In this document: positions 44,093-54,496 of the stretch, piece after piece | Layout: the number at the start of each line of letters is the position of its first letter | Position numbering within the stretch: position 1 is the first letter of the stretch | Origin: Planctomycetota bacterium | GTDB taxonomy: Bacteria > Planctomycetota > Planctomycetia > Pirellulales > PALSA-1355 | DNA length: 64,000 nt | NCBI GenBank assembly: GCA_003389325.1 | Contig: QQVE01000018.1 | Span: 116,182 to 180,181, forward strand | Reading direction: 5' to 3' | Made by a program: the position numbers and the translations under genes | The notes under the pieces: generated by a model | The model's database searches: none | The model's input: the letters and a program-made list of their open reading frames with translations, nothing else | What the model was told of the DNA's origin: nothing

Positions 44093-45505
44093 TTACATGT
44101 CGTAGTACATGCAGAACTCGTACGGATGAGGCCGCAGCCGCAGCGCGTCGACCTCTTTCGACATCTTGTACCAGATCCAGGTATCGATGACGTCGGGCGT
44201 GAAGACGTCGCCGCGAAGCAGGAACTCGTGGTCGCTGCGCAGCGCGGTGAGCGCTTCTTCCAGCGAGCCGGGGGTCTTGGGCACTTCGGCCAGTTCCTCG
44301 GGTGCCAGATCGTAAATGTCCTTGTCGAGCGGATCGCCCGGATCGATTTTGTTCTGAATACCGTCGACTGCGGCCATCAGCAGCGCCGAGAACGCCAGGT
44401 ACGGATTGCAGCTCGGGTCGGGGCAGCGGAACTCGACGCGCTTGGCCTTGGGGCTGGGGCTGTACATCGGAATGCGGCAGCTTGCCGAGCGGTTGCGCTG
44501 CGAGTAGGCCAGGTTCACCGGTGCCTCGTAGCCGGGCACCAGGCGCTTGTAACTGTTGGTCGTCGGATTCGTGAAGGCCAGGATCGAGGGGGCGTGTTTC
44601 AGCATGCCGCCGATGGCGTGCATGGCTGTCTCGCTCAGGCCGGCATAGCCGCTACCGGCAAACAGCGGGGTATCGCCCTTCCACAGCGAAATGTGCGTGT
44701 GCATGCCGGAGCCGTTGTCGGCATACATCGGCTTGGGCATGAACGTGACGGTCTTGTTGTGGCGCCTGGCGACGTTCTTGATGATGTACTTATAGATCAT
44801 CATCTGGTCGCCCATTTTCACCAGTTCCTGAAATCGCAGGTCGATTTCAGCCTGGCCGCCGCTGGCCACCTCGTGGTGCTGGGCTTCCACGTCGAGACCG
44901 CAGTCGATCATCGTCTGCATCATCTCGTTGCGGATGTCCATCATCTGGTCGGCCGGCGGAACCGGGAAGTAGCCTTCCTTGTGCCGCAGTTTGTACCCCA
45001 GGTTCGGACCTTCCTCGCGGCCGCGGTTCCACTCGCCCTCGATGCTGTCGATGTGAAAGTAGGCCTCGTGCGGGTTCTGGTCGAAGCGCACGTCGTCGAA
45101 GATGAAAAACTCGGCTTCCGGGCCGATAAAGCACGTGTCGGCCACGCCCGAGCTCTTCAGGTAGTTGATTGCCTTGCGCGCCACGTTGCGCGGGTCGCGG
45201 GTGTAGTCTTCGCGGGTGATCGGATCCTGGATGTTGCAGATCATCACCAGCGTGGGCAGCGCGGTGAACGGGTCGAGAAACGCCGTTTCCGGCTGGGGCA
45301 CCACGAGCATGTCGCTCTCGTTGATCGCCTGCCATCCGCGAATGCTGGAGCCGTCGAAGCCTAGGCCGTTCTCGAAGACGTCTTCCTCAAGCTTGCTGAC
45401 CGGAATGGTGAAGTGCTGCCACAACCCCGGAAAGTCCATGAACCGCAGATCGACCGCCTTGACGTCTTTCTCCCGACACAGCGCCAATACTTCTTTTGGC
45501 TTCAT
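44093..45505 (-). CDS. glnA: Glutamine synthetase type I
   Basis: The ATG at 45505 ([20 protein letters not shown]) gives 470 residues, the normal GSI length. Motifs are [11 protein letters not shown] (latch), [28 protein letters not shown], the ATP/Glu site NRSASCRIP and the adenylylation-loop Tyr in [12 protein letters not shown]. The Tyr suggests GlnE-type control, although glnE is not seen here. The enzyme condenses glutamate and ammonia. It is preceded upstream by a class III enzyme gene in the same direction. Confidence 0.97.
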   Translation of the reverse strand: MKPKEVLALCREKDVKAVDLRFMDFPGLWQHFTIPVSKLEEDVFENGLGFDGSSIRGWQAINESDMLVVPQPETAFLDPFTALPTLVMICNIQDPITREDYTRDPRNVARKAINYLKSSGVADTCFIGPEAEFFIFDDVRFDQNPHEAYFHIDSIEGEWNRGREEGPNLGYKLRHKEGYFPVPPADQMMDIRNEMMQTMIDCGLDVEAQHHEVASGGQAEIDLRFQELVKMGDQMMIYKYIIKNVARRHNKTVTFMPKPMYADNGSGMHTHISLWKGDTPLFAGSGYAGLSETAMHAIGGMLKHAPSILAFTNPTTNSYKRLVPGYEAPVNLAYSQRNRSASCRIPMYSPSPKAKRVEFRCPDPSCNPYLAFSALLMAAVDGIQNKIDPGDPLDKDIYDLAPEELAEVPKTPGSLEEALTALRSDHEFLLRGDVFTPDVIDTWIWYKMSKEVDALRLRPHPYEFCMYYDM

Positions 45506-45868
45506 GATGGTTTTTCCCTTCGCACCGAAAAATCTCGAGCCACGGTTGGTAGTCCTGGCAAGCAACCGTCGACTGGTAGAGCAGCAGGCGTTTGGGGCAG
45601 CTTGCCTGCGTCATCATAGGAAATCGGTGGCGCGTTGCAACAGGCGCCGAGAAACGCCGAGCGCCGCCAGAAACCGCGACCTCAGGCTGGCCAAACGGCG
45701 CAAGAGATGCCGATTGCCGAGCAGCGCGCATTCCTCTTACGACCACCCTGCGCGGCTCAGTTCGTGCGGGCGAAGAGAAGTGCGAGCGGGTTGCCCGCGG
45801 TTCGAGGCCAGCGCTTCGGCAACCCGCTCGGGACCAGGGAGACCCGAGCGGGCTCGCCGAAGGCTCGC
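45506..45868. other. 363-nt spacer between the two glutamine synthetase genes, with a stem-loop
   Basis: GAGCGGGTTGCC (45784-45795) and GGCAACCCGCTC (45818-45829) form a perfect 12-bp stem with a 22-nt loop about 40 nt downstream of the class III stop (minus-strand direction). It could stop or attenuate readthrough into glnA. AAGGG precedes the glnA start. No NtrC or sigma-54 site was identified by eye and no additional gene is seen. Confidence 0.55.
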
Positions 45869-48043
45869 TTATTTGATGAACAGCATTTCGCGGTAGGAGG
45901 GCAACGGCCAGAGGTCGTCGGCCACGATCGCTTCGAGCTTGTCGGCCACCGCCCGCACGGCGCCCATCGCCGGGATGACGCCCTCTTGAAAGTGCTTGGC
46001 TTCGGCCGCGATATCTTCGATCCCGTTTTTCTCGATCTCCGCGTCGAGCGCGGCGATGGTTTTCTCCAACTCGCCGATCAGCCCGGTGACGGTCTTGAGC
46101 GACGTCAGATCGCTATCGGAACCGAGCGCCGCCTTGAGAGCGTTGGCCGTGGTGGCCAGCTCGCCCTGGTAGCGGTAGGCGGCCGGCAGGATCATCGTCT
46201 TGGCGATGCTCAACGCGGCCAGGGCCTCGGTGTTGATGTCCTTGCAGAAACGCTCCATGTAGATTTCGTAGCGGCTGTGAATCTCGCGCGAGTTGAGCAC
46301 CCCGTACTTTTCGAACATCGCGATGTTCTTGGGCGCGATCAGCGCCGGCAGCGCTTCGACGGTGTTGCGCAGGTTCGGCAAGCCGCGTTTCTCGGCTTCG
46401 TCGTGCCACTCCTGGCTGTAGTTGTCGCCGTTGAACAGCACGGCCTTGTGCTCGGAAATGACCGATTGCAGCACCTTCTGGATCGCCGCGTTCAGTTTCG
46501 ACGGGTCGCCCCCGGTTTCCTTCTCCAGGGCCGTGGCGATGTAGTCGAGGCTCTCGGCCACGATCGTGTTGAGCACCACCAGCGGGCCGGCAATCGACTG
46601 GCCGGAACCCACGGCCCGGAACTCGAACCGATTGCCGGTAAAGGCGAAGGGGCTCGTACGGTTGCGGTCGCCGGCATGCTTGGGCAGCGGGGGCAACGTG
46701 TCGACGCCGATGGTCATCGTGCCGGCGTGCTTCGACGACGTGACCGCGCCCTTTTCGAGTTGCTCGAACACGTCGGTGAGCTGGTCGCCCAGGAAAATCG
46801 AGATGATCGCCGGTGGAGCCTCGTTGGCGCCCAGGCGATGATCGTTGCCGCTGTGGGCCACCGACAGGCGCAGCAGATCGCTATGCAGGTGCACCGCGCG
46901 AATCACCGCGGCGCAGAACACCAGGAACTGAGCGTTCTCGTGTGGGTTGTCGCCGGGGGCCAGCAGGTTGCCCAGCGAGCAGCCCATCGACCAGTTCACG
47001 TGTTTGCCCGAGCCGTTGATGCCGGCAAACGGCTTTTCGTGCAGCAGGCAGGCCATGCCGTACTTCTCGGCCACGCGCTTCATCGTCAGCATGATCAACT
47101 GCTGATGATCGGTCGCGACGTTGGCGTTCTCGTACATGGGGGCCACTTCGTACTGCGCCGGCGCGACCTCGTTGTGCCGCGTCTTCACCGGCACCCCGAG
47201 CTTGTACAGCTCGCGCTCGCTCTCCAGCATGCAGGCCAGCACGCGCTCGGGAATCGCCCCGAAGTAGTGGTCCTCGAATTCCTGACCCTTGGGCGGTTTG
47301 GCGCCGAACAGCGTGCGGCCGCAGGTCACCAGGTCGGGGCGCGAGAAGAAGAAGTTGCGGTCGATCAGGAAGTACTCCTGCTCGGGACCCGCGCTGGCCG
47401 TCACCGGAGTAGCGTTCGTGTGGCCGAACAGCTTCAGTATCCGCTGGGCTTGCTTGTTCAGGGCTTGCATCGAGCGGAGCACGGGCGTCTTCTTGTCCAG
47501 TGCCTCGCCCGTCCACGAGCAAAACGCGGTGGGAATACACAGCGTCGTGCCGTTGGGGTTTTCAAGAATGTAGGCGGCGCTGGTCGGGTCCCAGGCCGTG
47601 TAGCCGCGGGCTTCGAAGGTGGCGCGAATGCCGCCCGAGGGAAAGCTCGAGGCGTCCGGCTCGCCCTGGATCAGTTCCTTGCCGCTGAACTCGGAAAGGG
47701 CGCTGCCCTCGCCGGGCGTCAGGAAGCTGTCGTGCTTTTCGGCCGTCAGCCCCGTGAGCGGATAAAACACGTGGGCATAGTGGGTGGCCCCCCTTTCGAT
47801 GGCCCAGTCCTTCATCGCGGACGCAACGGCGTCGGCGACCGTGGAGTCGAGGGCCTCGCCCATGCGAATCGTGCGCGTCAGCGCCTGGTAGACGCTCTTA
47901 GGCAGACGCTCCCGCATCACCTTGTCGCTAAACACATTCGAGGCAAACAGGGCACCCGAAGGGGTCGCATGAAAGTCGAGAGCGGCTCCGTTGGATTTGT
48001 ACATGTTCACGGCGGTAATGGCATCCTGACGTGCGGTGCTCAA
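45869..48043 (-). CDS. glnN: Glutamine synthetase type III
   Basis: Class III enzymes are about 700-730 residues; from a TTG at 48043, preceded by AGGAG at 9 nt, the product is 724 residues and begins [20 protein letters not shown]. No ATG upstream of the conserved start is well placed. Conserved parts are [54 protein letters not shown] and [20 protein letters not shown], with [20 protein letters not shown]. It is a second, unrelated-size ammonia-assimilation enzyme next to glnA. Confidence 0.95.
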   Translation of the reverse strand: MSTARQDAITAVNMYKSNGAALDFHATPSGALFASNVFSDKVMRERLPKSVYQALTRTIRMGEALDSTVADAVASAMKDWAIERGATHYAHVFYPLTGLTAEKHDSFLTPGEGSALSEFSGKELIQGEPDASSFPSGGIRATFEARGYTAWDPTSAAYILENPNGTTLCIPTAFCSWTGEALDKKTPVLRSMQALNKQAQRILKLFGHTNATPVTASAGPEQEYFLIDRNFFFSRPDLVTCGRTLFGAKPPKGQEFEDHYFGAIPERVLACMLESERELYKLGVPVKTRHNEVAPAQYEVAPMYENANVATDHQQLIMLTMKRVAEKYGMACLLHEKPFAGINGSGKHVNWSMGCSLGNLLAPGDNPHENAQFLVFCAAVIRAVHLHSDLLRLSVAHSGNDHRLGANEAPPAIISIFLGDQLTDVFEQLEKGAVTSSKHAGTMTIGVDTLPPLPKHAGDRNRTSPFAFTGNRFEFRAVGSGQSIAGPLVVLNTIVAESLDYIATALEKETGGDPSKLNAAIQKVLQSVISEHKAVLFNGDNYSQEWHDEAEKRGLPNLRNTVEALPALIAPKNIAMFEKYGVLNSREIHSRYEIYMERFCKDINTEALAALSIAKTMILPAAYRYQGELATTANALKAALGSDSDLTSLKTVTGLIGELEKTIAALDAEIEKNGIEDIAAEAKHFQEGVIPAMGAVRAVADKLEAIVADDLWPLPSYREMLFIK

Positions 48044-48558
48044 GGGATTCGGCTCCTGGTGAAGCGAGGACGAGAAGGACGGTAGCGCGATAAAGCGCTC
48101 TACCGTGGCAACTCGCGTGCCGACGCTAGCGGCAAGGCATCTCAATGCCCACGCGGCACGCCGTAAGATTTTGTTAGAATTGCACTTGCGCCATTGTTCG
48201 CTCCGCATCACGGCCGAATCGGGGGCGGATCGAACGCCCGAAATCTGTGCATCGCCTGCCGGAAAATCAGGAAGTAGCCGCTCGCATCGGACCCGAGCAG
48301 TATTGGGGGGTGTGCGCGAACGGCGGGCGGTCGCGGCTTATTTCAACCCGCGGCGATGGGCTGCGACGGCTCACGGAGTGAGCCTGCTACATTGCGGCTC
48401 GCCCGCCGGCACGCACGATCAGCCAAAGCAGCGGCGTCAAAGTAGCAGGCTCACTCCGTGAGCCGTTCAGCAGAACTGCCCCAAGACGTTGCGGTGCAGG
48501 CAGACTGGCCTGGCAGCCCACTGAAGAGTCGGACAGCATCGCTGGCTTCAACGGACGG
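48044..48558. other. 515-nt intergenic region with a REPIN-like element
   Basis: The region lies between the class III glutamine synthetase start and the MMPL stop, both leftward. It holds the paired palindromic repeats listed separately. No coding region is supported. Confidence 0.6.
48368..48464. repeat. REPIN-like pair of palindromic repeats in inverted orientation
   Basis: The 17-bp quasi-palindrome GGCTCACGGAGTGAGCC occurs at 48368-48384 followed by TGCTAC, and its reverse complement occurs at 48448-48464 preceded by GTAGCA (48442-48447). The two 23-bp units are exact inverted copies separated by 51 nt, so each folds alone and the pair folds as one long hairpin. A third copy lies at 51118-51152. 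Confidence 0.85.
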
Positions 48559-50940
48559 CTAAGCGTCGATCGCGTGCTGAGCCCGTTCGGCGGCCGGCTG
48601 ATGAGGCGCGACCGAGGCCGACGGCGGGCGTCGGCTATAGCGTTCCAGTAGCGCCAGGAAGGCCGGCACGAGAATCGGACGCACGATGCAAGTATCCAGC
48701 ACGATGCCCAACGAGAGAGCGAAGCCCAACTCCGTGATACCCCGCAGCGTTCCGGTCGTCATCGAGATAAACGTGCCGGCCATGATCGCGCCGCAGGCCG
48801 TGATGATTCCCCCGGTCTTGGCCACGGCCCGCCGCAGCCCCGGCAACGGGCCGTGCTTCCGCTGTTCCTCGAGCACCCGCGTCACGAGGTAGATGTTGTA
48901 GTCCTCGCCCACCGCGACCAGGATCACGAATAGAAAGATCGGCACCTTCCAGTCGAGCCCGTAGTACGTCGAGCCGTAGGCCCAGGCAAAGAAGATCTGC
49001 GTGACGCCGATTGTGACCAGGTAACTGAACAGCACCGACAGAATCAGGTACAGACAGATCAGCGGCCGCCGCAGCAGCAGGATCAGCACTCCCAGCACCG
49101 TGAGAACGACCAATCGCTGAATCAGCCGTTGGTCGCTGGCGGTCACGGCCGCCAGGTCGCGCACGCCCACCGTGGTGCCCACGAAAACGAAATCGGCACC
49201 GTGCCAGTCCGATTCCGCATTCGCACTCTCGCGTTTCAAGCGCGCTTCCACGGCGTCGAGCGTCTCGACCGCGCCGGGCGAAAACGGCTCTTCGCTGAAC
49301 ACCAGGTCGAGCCGCGCGACTTCGCCCTCCAGTTCGCGGACCGGCGTGAGGAAGCGGGCCTCGCTGATCTTGTGCTTGCGGGCCGCCAGCTTTTGCAGCC
49401 CGCGGGCGCGAAACGGATTGAAGTACCCGGGGCGTTCGCCGGTCGGCTCCGTGATGCTGCGCACGCTTTCGATCCCGTCCATGTCGTAGAGCAACTTGGT
49501 CAGGCGGCCGATCTCGTTTTCGCCGGCCTTGGTATCGAACTCGGCTCCCTGCTGATAGACCAGCAGCGTGATGGGGGCCATCTCACCGGGCGCGAAATGT
49601 CGCCGGGCCACCGCGGTCCCGAGCACGCTTGTGCGCTTGGGGCTCAGCTCTCCGAGCAGGTCGTAGGTCATTTGCACGCTCGTGCCGCGATAGGCAAGCG
49701 GCGCGAGTAGCGCAATGCTCGAGACCAGAATCAGCCCCGGCCGGGCCACGATCGCTCCGGCGATCCAACCCCAGAATCGGTTCGACCATCGAGCGTCATC
49801 GTCCGAGGCGCCTTCCGCACTGGCACTCTTGATCGCCCGCGCGCCAAAGGGCCAGAAGATGACCCGGCCGGCCGCCGAGAGCAGGGCGGGGGCCAGCGTC
49901 AGGCAGGCCAATAGCGTGATCGCCAGGCACATCGCGATTGCCGGCCCGCTGCTGCGGAACTTGCCGAAGTCGGCAAAGAACATCATCGACAGCCCGACGA
50001 TCGTCGTCGCGGCGCTGCCCAGCAAAGCTTCCGATACGCGGCCGACCGCTTCGGCCACGGCCTGCCGCTCGCCGAGGCCGCGGGACAGTTCCTCGCGGTA
50101 GCGGGCAATCAGAAACAGACAGAAGTCGGTGCCCGAGCCGAACAGGATCACCACGATGAAGATCTTCGTTGTGGTGAAAACCTTGAAGTGCCACCAATCG
50201 AAGCCCGGCACGGTTTTCAACTGCGTCAACAAGGCCAACACGTCGATCGACACGATGAGCGCCGTGCCGATGCTCACCATCGGCACCAACACCAACAGCG
50301 GAGCGCGATAGACGGCCAGCAGGATCAGCACGACCAACACCACGGTGGTCCATTCCGTGTTGCGGATGCTTTCGGAGGCCGATTGCAACATGTCGCCGGC
50401 GATGGCCGCCGAGCCGCTGATGCCTACCTGCAGCCCGGGCGGGGCGTCTTGTTCCGCCTTGGCCAGCAGGGCACGCACTTCGTCGAGCCGGTCCACGTTC
50501 GAGGTGGCCATGAACTCGTCTTTGATCTTCAGCAGCGTAACCGCCGCCTGACCGGCCTCGCTGCGGCGACTCGTCAGCCGCGAGCCGACCACGTCGGTGT
50601 TGCGATTCCAAACGTCGGCCAGCTCGAGGTCATCGGCGTGCTCGCGGAACATCACGGCCAGCGAGTCGGACCAGAGCAGGTCTTCGGTCGAGAGCGGCCG
50701 CCCCGGGCGCTCGACGATGATGGCCATTTCGCTGCGGGCCCGTTCGTCGGGAAAGGCCTCGTGCAACAGGGCCATGCCCCGGGCGCTGGGCATCGATTCG
50801 GGCAGGTAGGCCAGATCGCCGTCGTGAGTGACGTCGTCCCAGCGCGGCGCAACGACGTGCAGCGCGGCGGCTAGCGCGACCCACAAGAGGATGACCGGTG
50901 TGAAGTGGCGGGAGACGACGTCTCCAAGCCGGCTAAACAT
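48559..50940 (-). CDS. MMPL family RND transporter
   Basis: The 793-residue inner-membrane protein has the MMPL/SSD architecture: a first helix (FTPVILLWVALAAALHVVAP), an extracytoplasmic domain at about 40-190, a bundle of helices with FGSGTDFCLFLIARYREEL (charged GxGxD-type segment), then a second extracytoplasmic domain (about 420-600) and a second bundle with VAVGEDYNIYLVTRVLEEQ. Members export lipids, hopanoids or small molecules using the proton gradient. The substrate is unknown. Confidence 0.92.
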   Translation of the reverse strand: MFSRLGDVVSRHFTPVILLWVALAAALHVVAPRWDDVTHDGDLAYLPESMPSARGMALLHEAFPDERARSEMAIIVERPGRPLSTEDLLWSDSLAVMFREHADDLELADVWNRNTDVVGSRLTSRRSEAGQAAVTLLKIKDEFMATSNVDRLDEVRALLAKAEQDAPPGLQVGISGSAAIAGDMLQSASESIRNTEWTTVVLVVLILLAVYRAPLLVLVPMVSIGTALIVSIDVLALLTQLKTVPGFDWWHFKVFTTTKIFIVVILFGSGTDFCLFLIARYREELSRGLGERQAVAEAVGRVSEALLGSAATTIVGLSMMFFADFGKFRSSGPAIAMCLAITLLACLTLAPALLSAAGRVIFWPFGARAIKSASAEGASDDDARWSNRFWGWIAGAIVARPGLILVSSIALLAPLAYRGTSVQMTYDLLGELSPKRTSVLGTAVARRHFAPGEMAPITLLVYQQGAEFDTKAGENEIGRLTKLLYDMDGIESVRSITEPTGERPGYFNPFRARGLQKLAARKHKISEARFLTPVRELEGEVARLDLVFSEEPFSPGAVETLDAVEARLKRESANAESDWHGADFVFVGTTVGVRDLAAVTASDQRLIQRLVVLTVLGVLILLLRRPLICLYLILSVLFSYLVTIGVTQIFFAWAYGSTYYGLDWKVPIFLFVILVAVGEDYNIYLVTRVLEEQRKHGPLPGLRRAVAKTGGIITACGAIMAGTFISMTTGTLRGITELGFALSLGIVLDTCIVRPILVPAFLALLERYSRRPPSASVAPHQPAAERAQHAIDA

Positions 50941-51263
50941 CGTGCCGCGTGCTCCGGGGCCGACTAGAGCGGGTAGGCGATCAAGCGGATGCGCCGGGAA
51001 CGAAAGTTCGTTCGCACGACCATCCTATGCCCTTTGCCCGCGGAGCGAAAGCCGGTTCAGGGGGTGCGCGGCGGGAAACCCCGAGCCTCTGGCGGCCCCG
51101 GGGCGGCGGCCGGACGTAATGTAGCAGGCTCACTCCGTGAGCCGTCGCAGCCCCTCCCGAGCCGTCTGCCCCCACAAGCCCGCGCCGCGCGCCGACGCCC
51201 CGCGCGCCGACGCCCCGCGGGACGATCTCTGGCGCGGCCGAGCCGGGGCGGTGTCAGATCCGA
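50941..51263. other. 323-nt intergenic region with a third palindromic repeat copy
   Basis: The region lies between the MMPL start and the S41 protease stop, both leftward. Besides the repeat at 51118-51152 there are short direct repeats of CGCCGACGCCCCGCG near 51197-51225. No gene or clear terminator is supported. Confidence 0.55.
51118..51152. repeat. Third copy of the palindromic repeat
   Basis: The 35 bp at 51118-51152 are the exact reverse complement of 48359-48393, including the core GGCTCACTCCGTGAGCC (51127-51143) and the TCGCAGCC flank. Identity over 35 bp, 2.8 kb away, shows a dispersed repeat family. Confidence 0.85.
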
Positions 51264-52889
51264 CTACCGCTGGGCCGTTTGGCGACGGGCGGCCTGGATG
51301 GCGGCACTCAGCTCGCTGTCGGCACCATCGTCGGCCAGGGCCAGCGACTCGCTCGACTTGCGGGCTACCTGGTGCACCACGATATCGGGCTGCACGCCCA
51401 CGTGGCTGATCGGCTGGCCGTTGGGCGAGTAGAACTTGGCCGTCGTGAGCCGCACGCCCGACCCGGCGATCGCCAGGGGGAAAATCCCCTGCACCGATCC
51501 CTTGCCGTAACTCCGCTGACCGACGATGTTGCCGCGGCGGTGATCGCGGATGGCCCCGGCGAAGATCTCGCTGGCACTGGCGCTATCGCCGTCGATCAGC
51601 ACGACCAGGGGCACGCGCCACGTGCCGGCCTTGTGTGCCGTGTAGTTGTAGTCTTCCAGCGGGCTGCGGCCCCGGGTCGAGACGATCGTGCCTTCGGCGA
51701 TGAACTTGTCGGCCACTTCGACGCTGGCGGTCAGCAACCCGCCGGGGTTGCCGCGCAGGTCGATGATCAGGCTTCGCATGCCCTGTCGATGCAGCTTCCA
51801 CAGGGCCGCGTCCAGGTCGCGGCTGGTCGTCTTCTGGAAGCAGGTCAACTTCATGTAGCCGATGCCGAAGTCGGGGTCGACGATCTTCACGTCATCCACG
51901 CTGGGCACTTCGACGTGCTCGCGGCGGACCGACAAACGGCGTCCCTGGTTCTCGCGATTCACCACGAGAATGCGGGCGACGCTGCCTTCGGGCCCTTGCA
52001 GCAGATCGGCGGCCTGGTCGGTCGTCAGTTCGGCCGTGGCCTGGCCGTCGACCTCGGTGATGCGGTCGCCGGAGCGAATGCCGGCACGGTCGGCCGGGCT
52101 TCCGGTGATGACGTTAACGATCAGCAGTGCCCCGGCGTCGGCCTTCAGCTCAATGCCCAGGCCCACGAAGTTGCCTTCGATCTGCGAGTACACATCGTTG
52201 AGCTGGTCGCTGGTCAGGTAGGCCGAGTACGAGTCGAGCGCACCGATCGCGGCGCACGAGAATTCCAGGGCCACGGCCGTGGCCGGAATTCCCAGCCGCT
52301 CCTGAGCGTAGCGAGCCGTGGCCCGCACCAGGTCGACGGCTTGCTGCCGCGAACGCACTTCCCGCTGCTCGATGAAGCGGGTAATGCTGTCGTTGAACGC
52401 GCTGACTTCCTCGGGCGACTTGCCGGGCATGTGCTGCTGCTTGAACGTCTCGTCGTACAGGGCGATCTGCAAGTCCTGCGTGCCGCGGGCCACCAGCGAC
52501 TTCCACTGGGGTGTGGCCACGTGGTGGGTTTCGATCTTCGACAACACCTCGGAGTAGAGGTTCAAGGCCTCGTTCTGGTCGATCGTCGACAGCGCCCGCA
52601 GAAAGCTCGAGTCGTTGTACCGCCGGGCCAGGTCGTAGTGGATCTTGGCCAGGTTGTGGCGGTTGCCGAGCGTGGAGTCGTGCGGAAAGTCGCGCAGGGC
52701 GTCTTCGTAGACCGACAGCGCTTCACCCCAGCGCCTTTGGGTTTCGAACTGCTCGGCGCGATGCAGCACTTCGCGGATCTCGCTGCGCTGCTGGGCAGCG
52801 GCCGGAATGCGAATCTGCGCGGCCGCGGGGACGGCCAGGCCGACGAGCAACAGCGCAAGAAGGAGCCACCGCTGGGTAAGCTTTGGCAT
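51264..52889 (-). CDS. S41 protease with N-terminal helical-repeat domain and PDZ domain
   Basis: The start at 52889 gives a signal peptide (QRWLLLALLLVGLAVPAAAQ) and 541 residues. Residues 30-150 form TPR-like helices (REVLHRAEQFETQRRWGEAL). A PDZ domain (VGLGIELKADAGALLIVNVI, about 230-320) and the S41 core follow, with Ser in IDGDSASASEIFAGAI and Lys in SYGKGSVQGIF. It differs from the other S41 protease in the window (38935-40470) by the repeat domain and the lack of an acidic tail. Likely periplasmic; the substrate is unknown. Confidence 0.9.
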   Translation of the reverse strand: MPKLTQRWLLLALLLVGLAVPAAAQIRIPAAAQQRSEIREVLHRAEQFETQRRWGEALSVYEDALRDFPHDSTLGNRHNLAKIHYDLARRYNDSSFLRALSTIDQNEALNLYSEVLSKIETHHVATPQWKSLVARGTQDLQIALYDETFKQQHMPGKSPEEVSAFNDSITRFIEQREVRSRQQAVDLVRATARYAQERLGIPATAVALEFSCAAIGALDSYSAYLTSDQLNDVYSQIEGNFVGLGIELKADAGALLIVNVITGSPADRAGIRSGDRITEVDGQATAELTTDQAADLLQGPEGSVARILVVNRENQGRRLSVRREHVEVPSVDDVKIVDPDFGIGYMKLTCFQKTTSRDLDAALWKLHRQGMRSLIIDLRGNPGGLLTASVEVADKFIAEGTIVSTRGRSPLEDYNYTAHKAGTWRVPLVVLIDGDSASASEIFAGAIRDHRRGNIVGQRSYGKGSVQGIFPLAIAGSGVRLTTAKFYSPNGQPISHVGVQPDIVVHQVARKSSESLALADDGADSELSAAIQAARRQTAQR

Positions 52890-53385
52890 GAGCCCTTTCC
52901 GTTTTCGATGCGTCGAGGGGTGCGCCGCAACCGTGCGTCGGCGAAAGGAGCCGGGCCTTGGGGAAGGCTCGGCCACGCAAAGGCTGCGTCGACCGTAAGG
53001 GTATCCATCATGTGGCCGGGTAGGCGGGTCTAGAGCGCCGGCCAAGTTGAATATAGGCCACGATTGGGCAGTGGTCAAAAACGCGGCGGCAACTTTCTTC
53101 ACCCGGCAAGCCGCACGATCGCTACAAAGCGCGCCAGGGGGTGCACCGCACGCGGAATGAGCCGAAAACGTGCCAGAAATCAATCGCGCCAAGCGCGCCG
53201 CACGCGCCGGTTGCACTCACTGCGCGCACTGGACATCCCGCCAAACAGCGCGCGAGAACCGCGAGAACGCGTGACAACCGGACCCGCTGCTTCACCGTCA
53301 CGACAGCGATGAATTGACGCCAAAGCGTGCCAGGAAGATCGCGCGAAAAGCGACGCTGTCAGTCTTGCCCGCCGGCTGCCCAGTG
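52890..53385. other. 496-nt intergenic region, no feature recognised
   Basis: The region lies between two leftward genes. GGAAAGGG serves the S41 start. The rest is GC-rich with many CGCG and GCGC tetramers. No tRNA, repeat family member or supported small gene was found. Confidence 0.5.
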
Positions 53386-54429
53386 CTACAGCTTGACCGG
53401 CCGTCGCTTGCGGATCGATTCGGTCTGCTTTTGGCACAGGATCACCGCGTCGCGCGCCAACTCGCCGTCGAGCATGGCCGACGGCTTGCCGCGCCGCACC
53501 GCGCGCGTGGCCTCGGTCAACTCTTCGACGAACGAATCGACCGGGTCCGACGAAGGCATCGTCGGACGCTCCACTTTGCCGTCGGCGTTGAGTACGGTCA
53601 GCGGCATGCTCGCCTCGGGCTTGTCGCCCACGACGGAGAAGTCGTACAGCAACGTCGCCTTTTGCAGGTGGATCTCGAAGCCGGCCGAGAAACCGCGCCC
53701 CTGCTGATGGATCACGCCGCTAGCGGCGCTGACCACGAGGTTAGGATCTTCGAACGCGAACTGCGACACGAAGTATTCGGCCACCTCGCCCCGCATGCGG
53801 CCCACGGTCGACACGCTGGTGGGCATCCCGCAGATCAACCGGATGTAGTGGGCATCGTGCACGTGCAGATCCAGCATCGGTCCACCGACCTTCTCCGGAT
53901 CGTAGAAGTGCGTGAGCCACTGCGGGTCGGAGATGATCCGCTTGAAGTGACCGCCCAGCAGCTTGCCGTACTTGCGGCTCTTGATGGCCTTGTAGGCGAA
54001 CGCGTACTCGGGAAAGAACGGCAGCACCTGCCCGATCATTAGTTGCTTGCCGGCCGACTGGGCCGTGCGGACCATCCGCGCTCCGTCGGCCGCTTTCAAG
54101 GCGATGGGCTTCTCGCAGAAGACGTGCTTGCCGGCCTTGAGTGCCGCGATCGCCACAGCGGCATGCGCCGCGGGCGGCAGGCAGATGTCGATCATGTCGA
54201 GCTTCGGATCGGCCAGCATCTCGTCGAGGTTCTCGTACTTGTCGATGCCCGAGAGATCCATCTTCCTGCCGGCGGGACCGAAGTTGCCTTTGATGCCGCG
54301 CCAATCGCCGGCCAAGCGTTCGCGCTGCGTTTCGCATAGCGCAGCGACTTTCGCGCCCTTGAGCTTCTCGTAGGCCAGGTAGTGGATCATGCCCATAAAG
54401 CCAATGCCAGCGATGCCGACGCGAATCAT
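53386..54429 (-). CDS. Gfo/Idh/MocA family oxidoreductase
   Basis: The start at 54429 follows AAGGAG and gives 347 residues. The Rossmann NAD(P) site is VGIAGIGFMGMIHYLAYEKL at the N-terminus. The EKP motif (HVFCEKPIALK, about 101-111) is the family hallmark. The C-terminal alpha/beta domain contains GGPMLDLHVHDAHYI with the catalytic-site His/Asp. Members oxidise or reduce sugars and inositols; the substrate is unknown. Confidence 0.93.
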   Translation of the reverse strand: MIRVGIAGIGFMGMIHYLAYEKLKGAKVAALCETQRERLAGDWRGIKGNFGPAGRKMDLSGIDKYENLDEMLADPKLDMIDICLPPAAHAAVAIAALKAGKHVFCEKPIALKAADGARMVRTAQSAGKQLMIGQVLPFFPEYAFAYKAIKSRKYGKLLGGHFKRIISDPQWLTHFYDPEKVGGPMLDLHVHDAHYIRLICGMPTSVSTVGRMRGEVAEYFVSQFAFEDPNLVVSAASGVIHQQGRGFSAGFEIHLQKATLLYDFSVVGDKPEASMPLTVLNADGKVERPTMPSSDPVDSFVEELTEATRAVRRGKPSAMLDGELARDAVILCQKQTESIRKRRPVKL

Positions 54430-54496
54430 GCGGTCTCCTTGTTCGAGTGTGCGGGTGGGTTGCCAGAGGTGTCGAGTCGAGCACACGTGGTGCGGG

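Noticed and set aside
45635..48085. An 816-residue plus-strand frame opposite the class III glutamine synthetase
   Set aside because: The minus-strand enzyme has unmistakable family motifs along its length; the opposite frame has none and arises from codon bias.
51197..51225. Short direct repeats of CGCCGACGCCCCGCG resembling a mini-array
   Set aside because: Only two imperfect units are present with no regular spacers, so not a CRISPR; likely GC-rich slippage.
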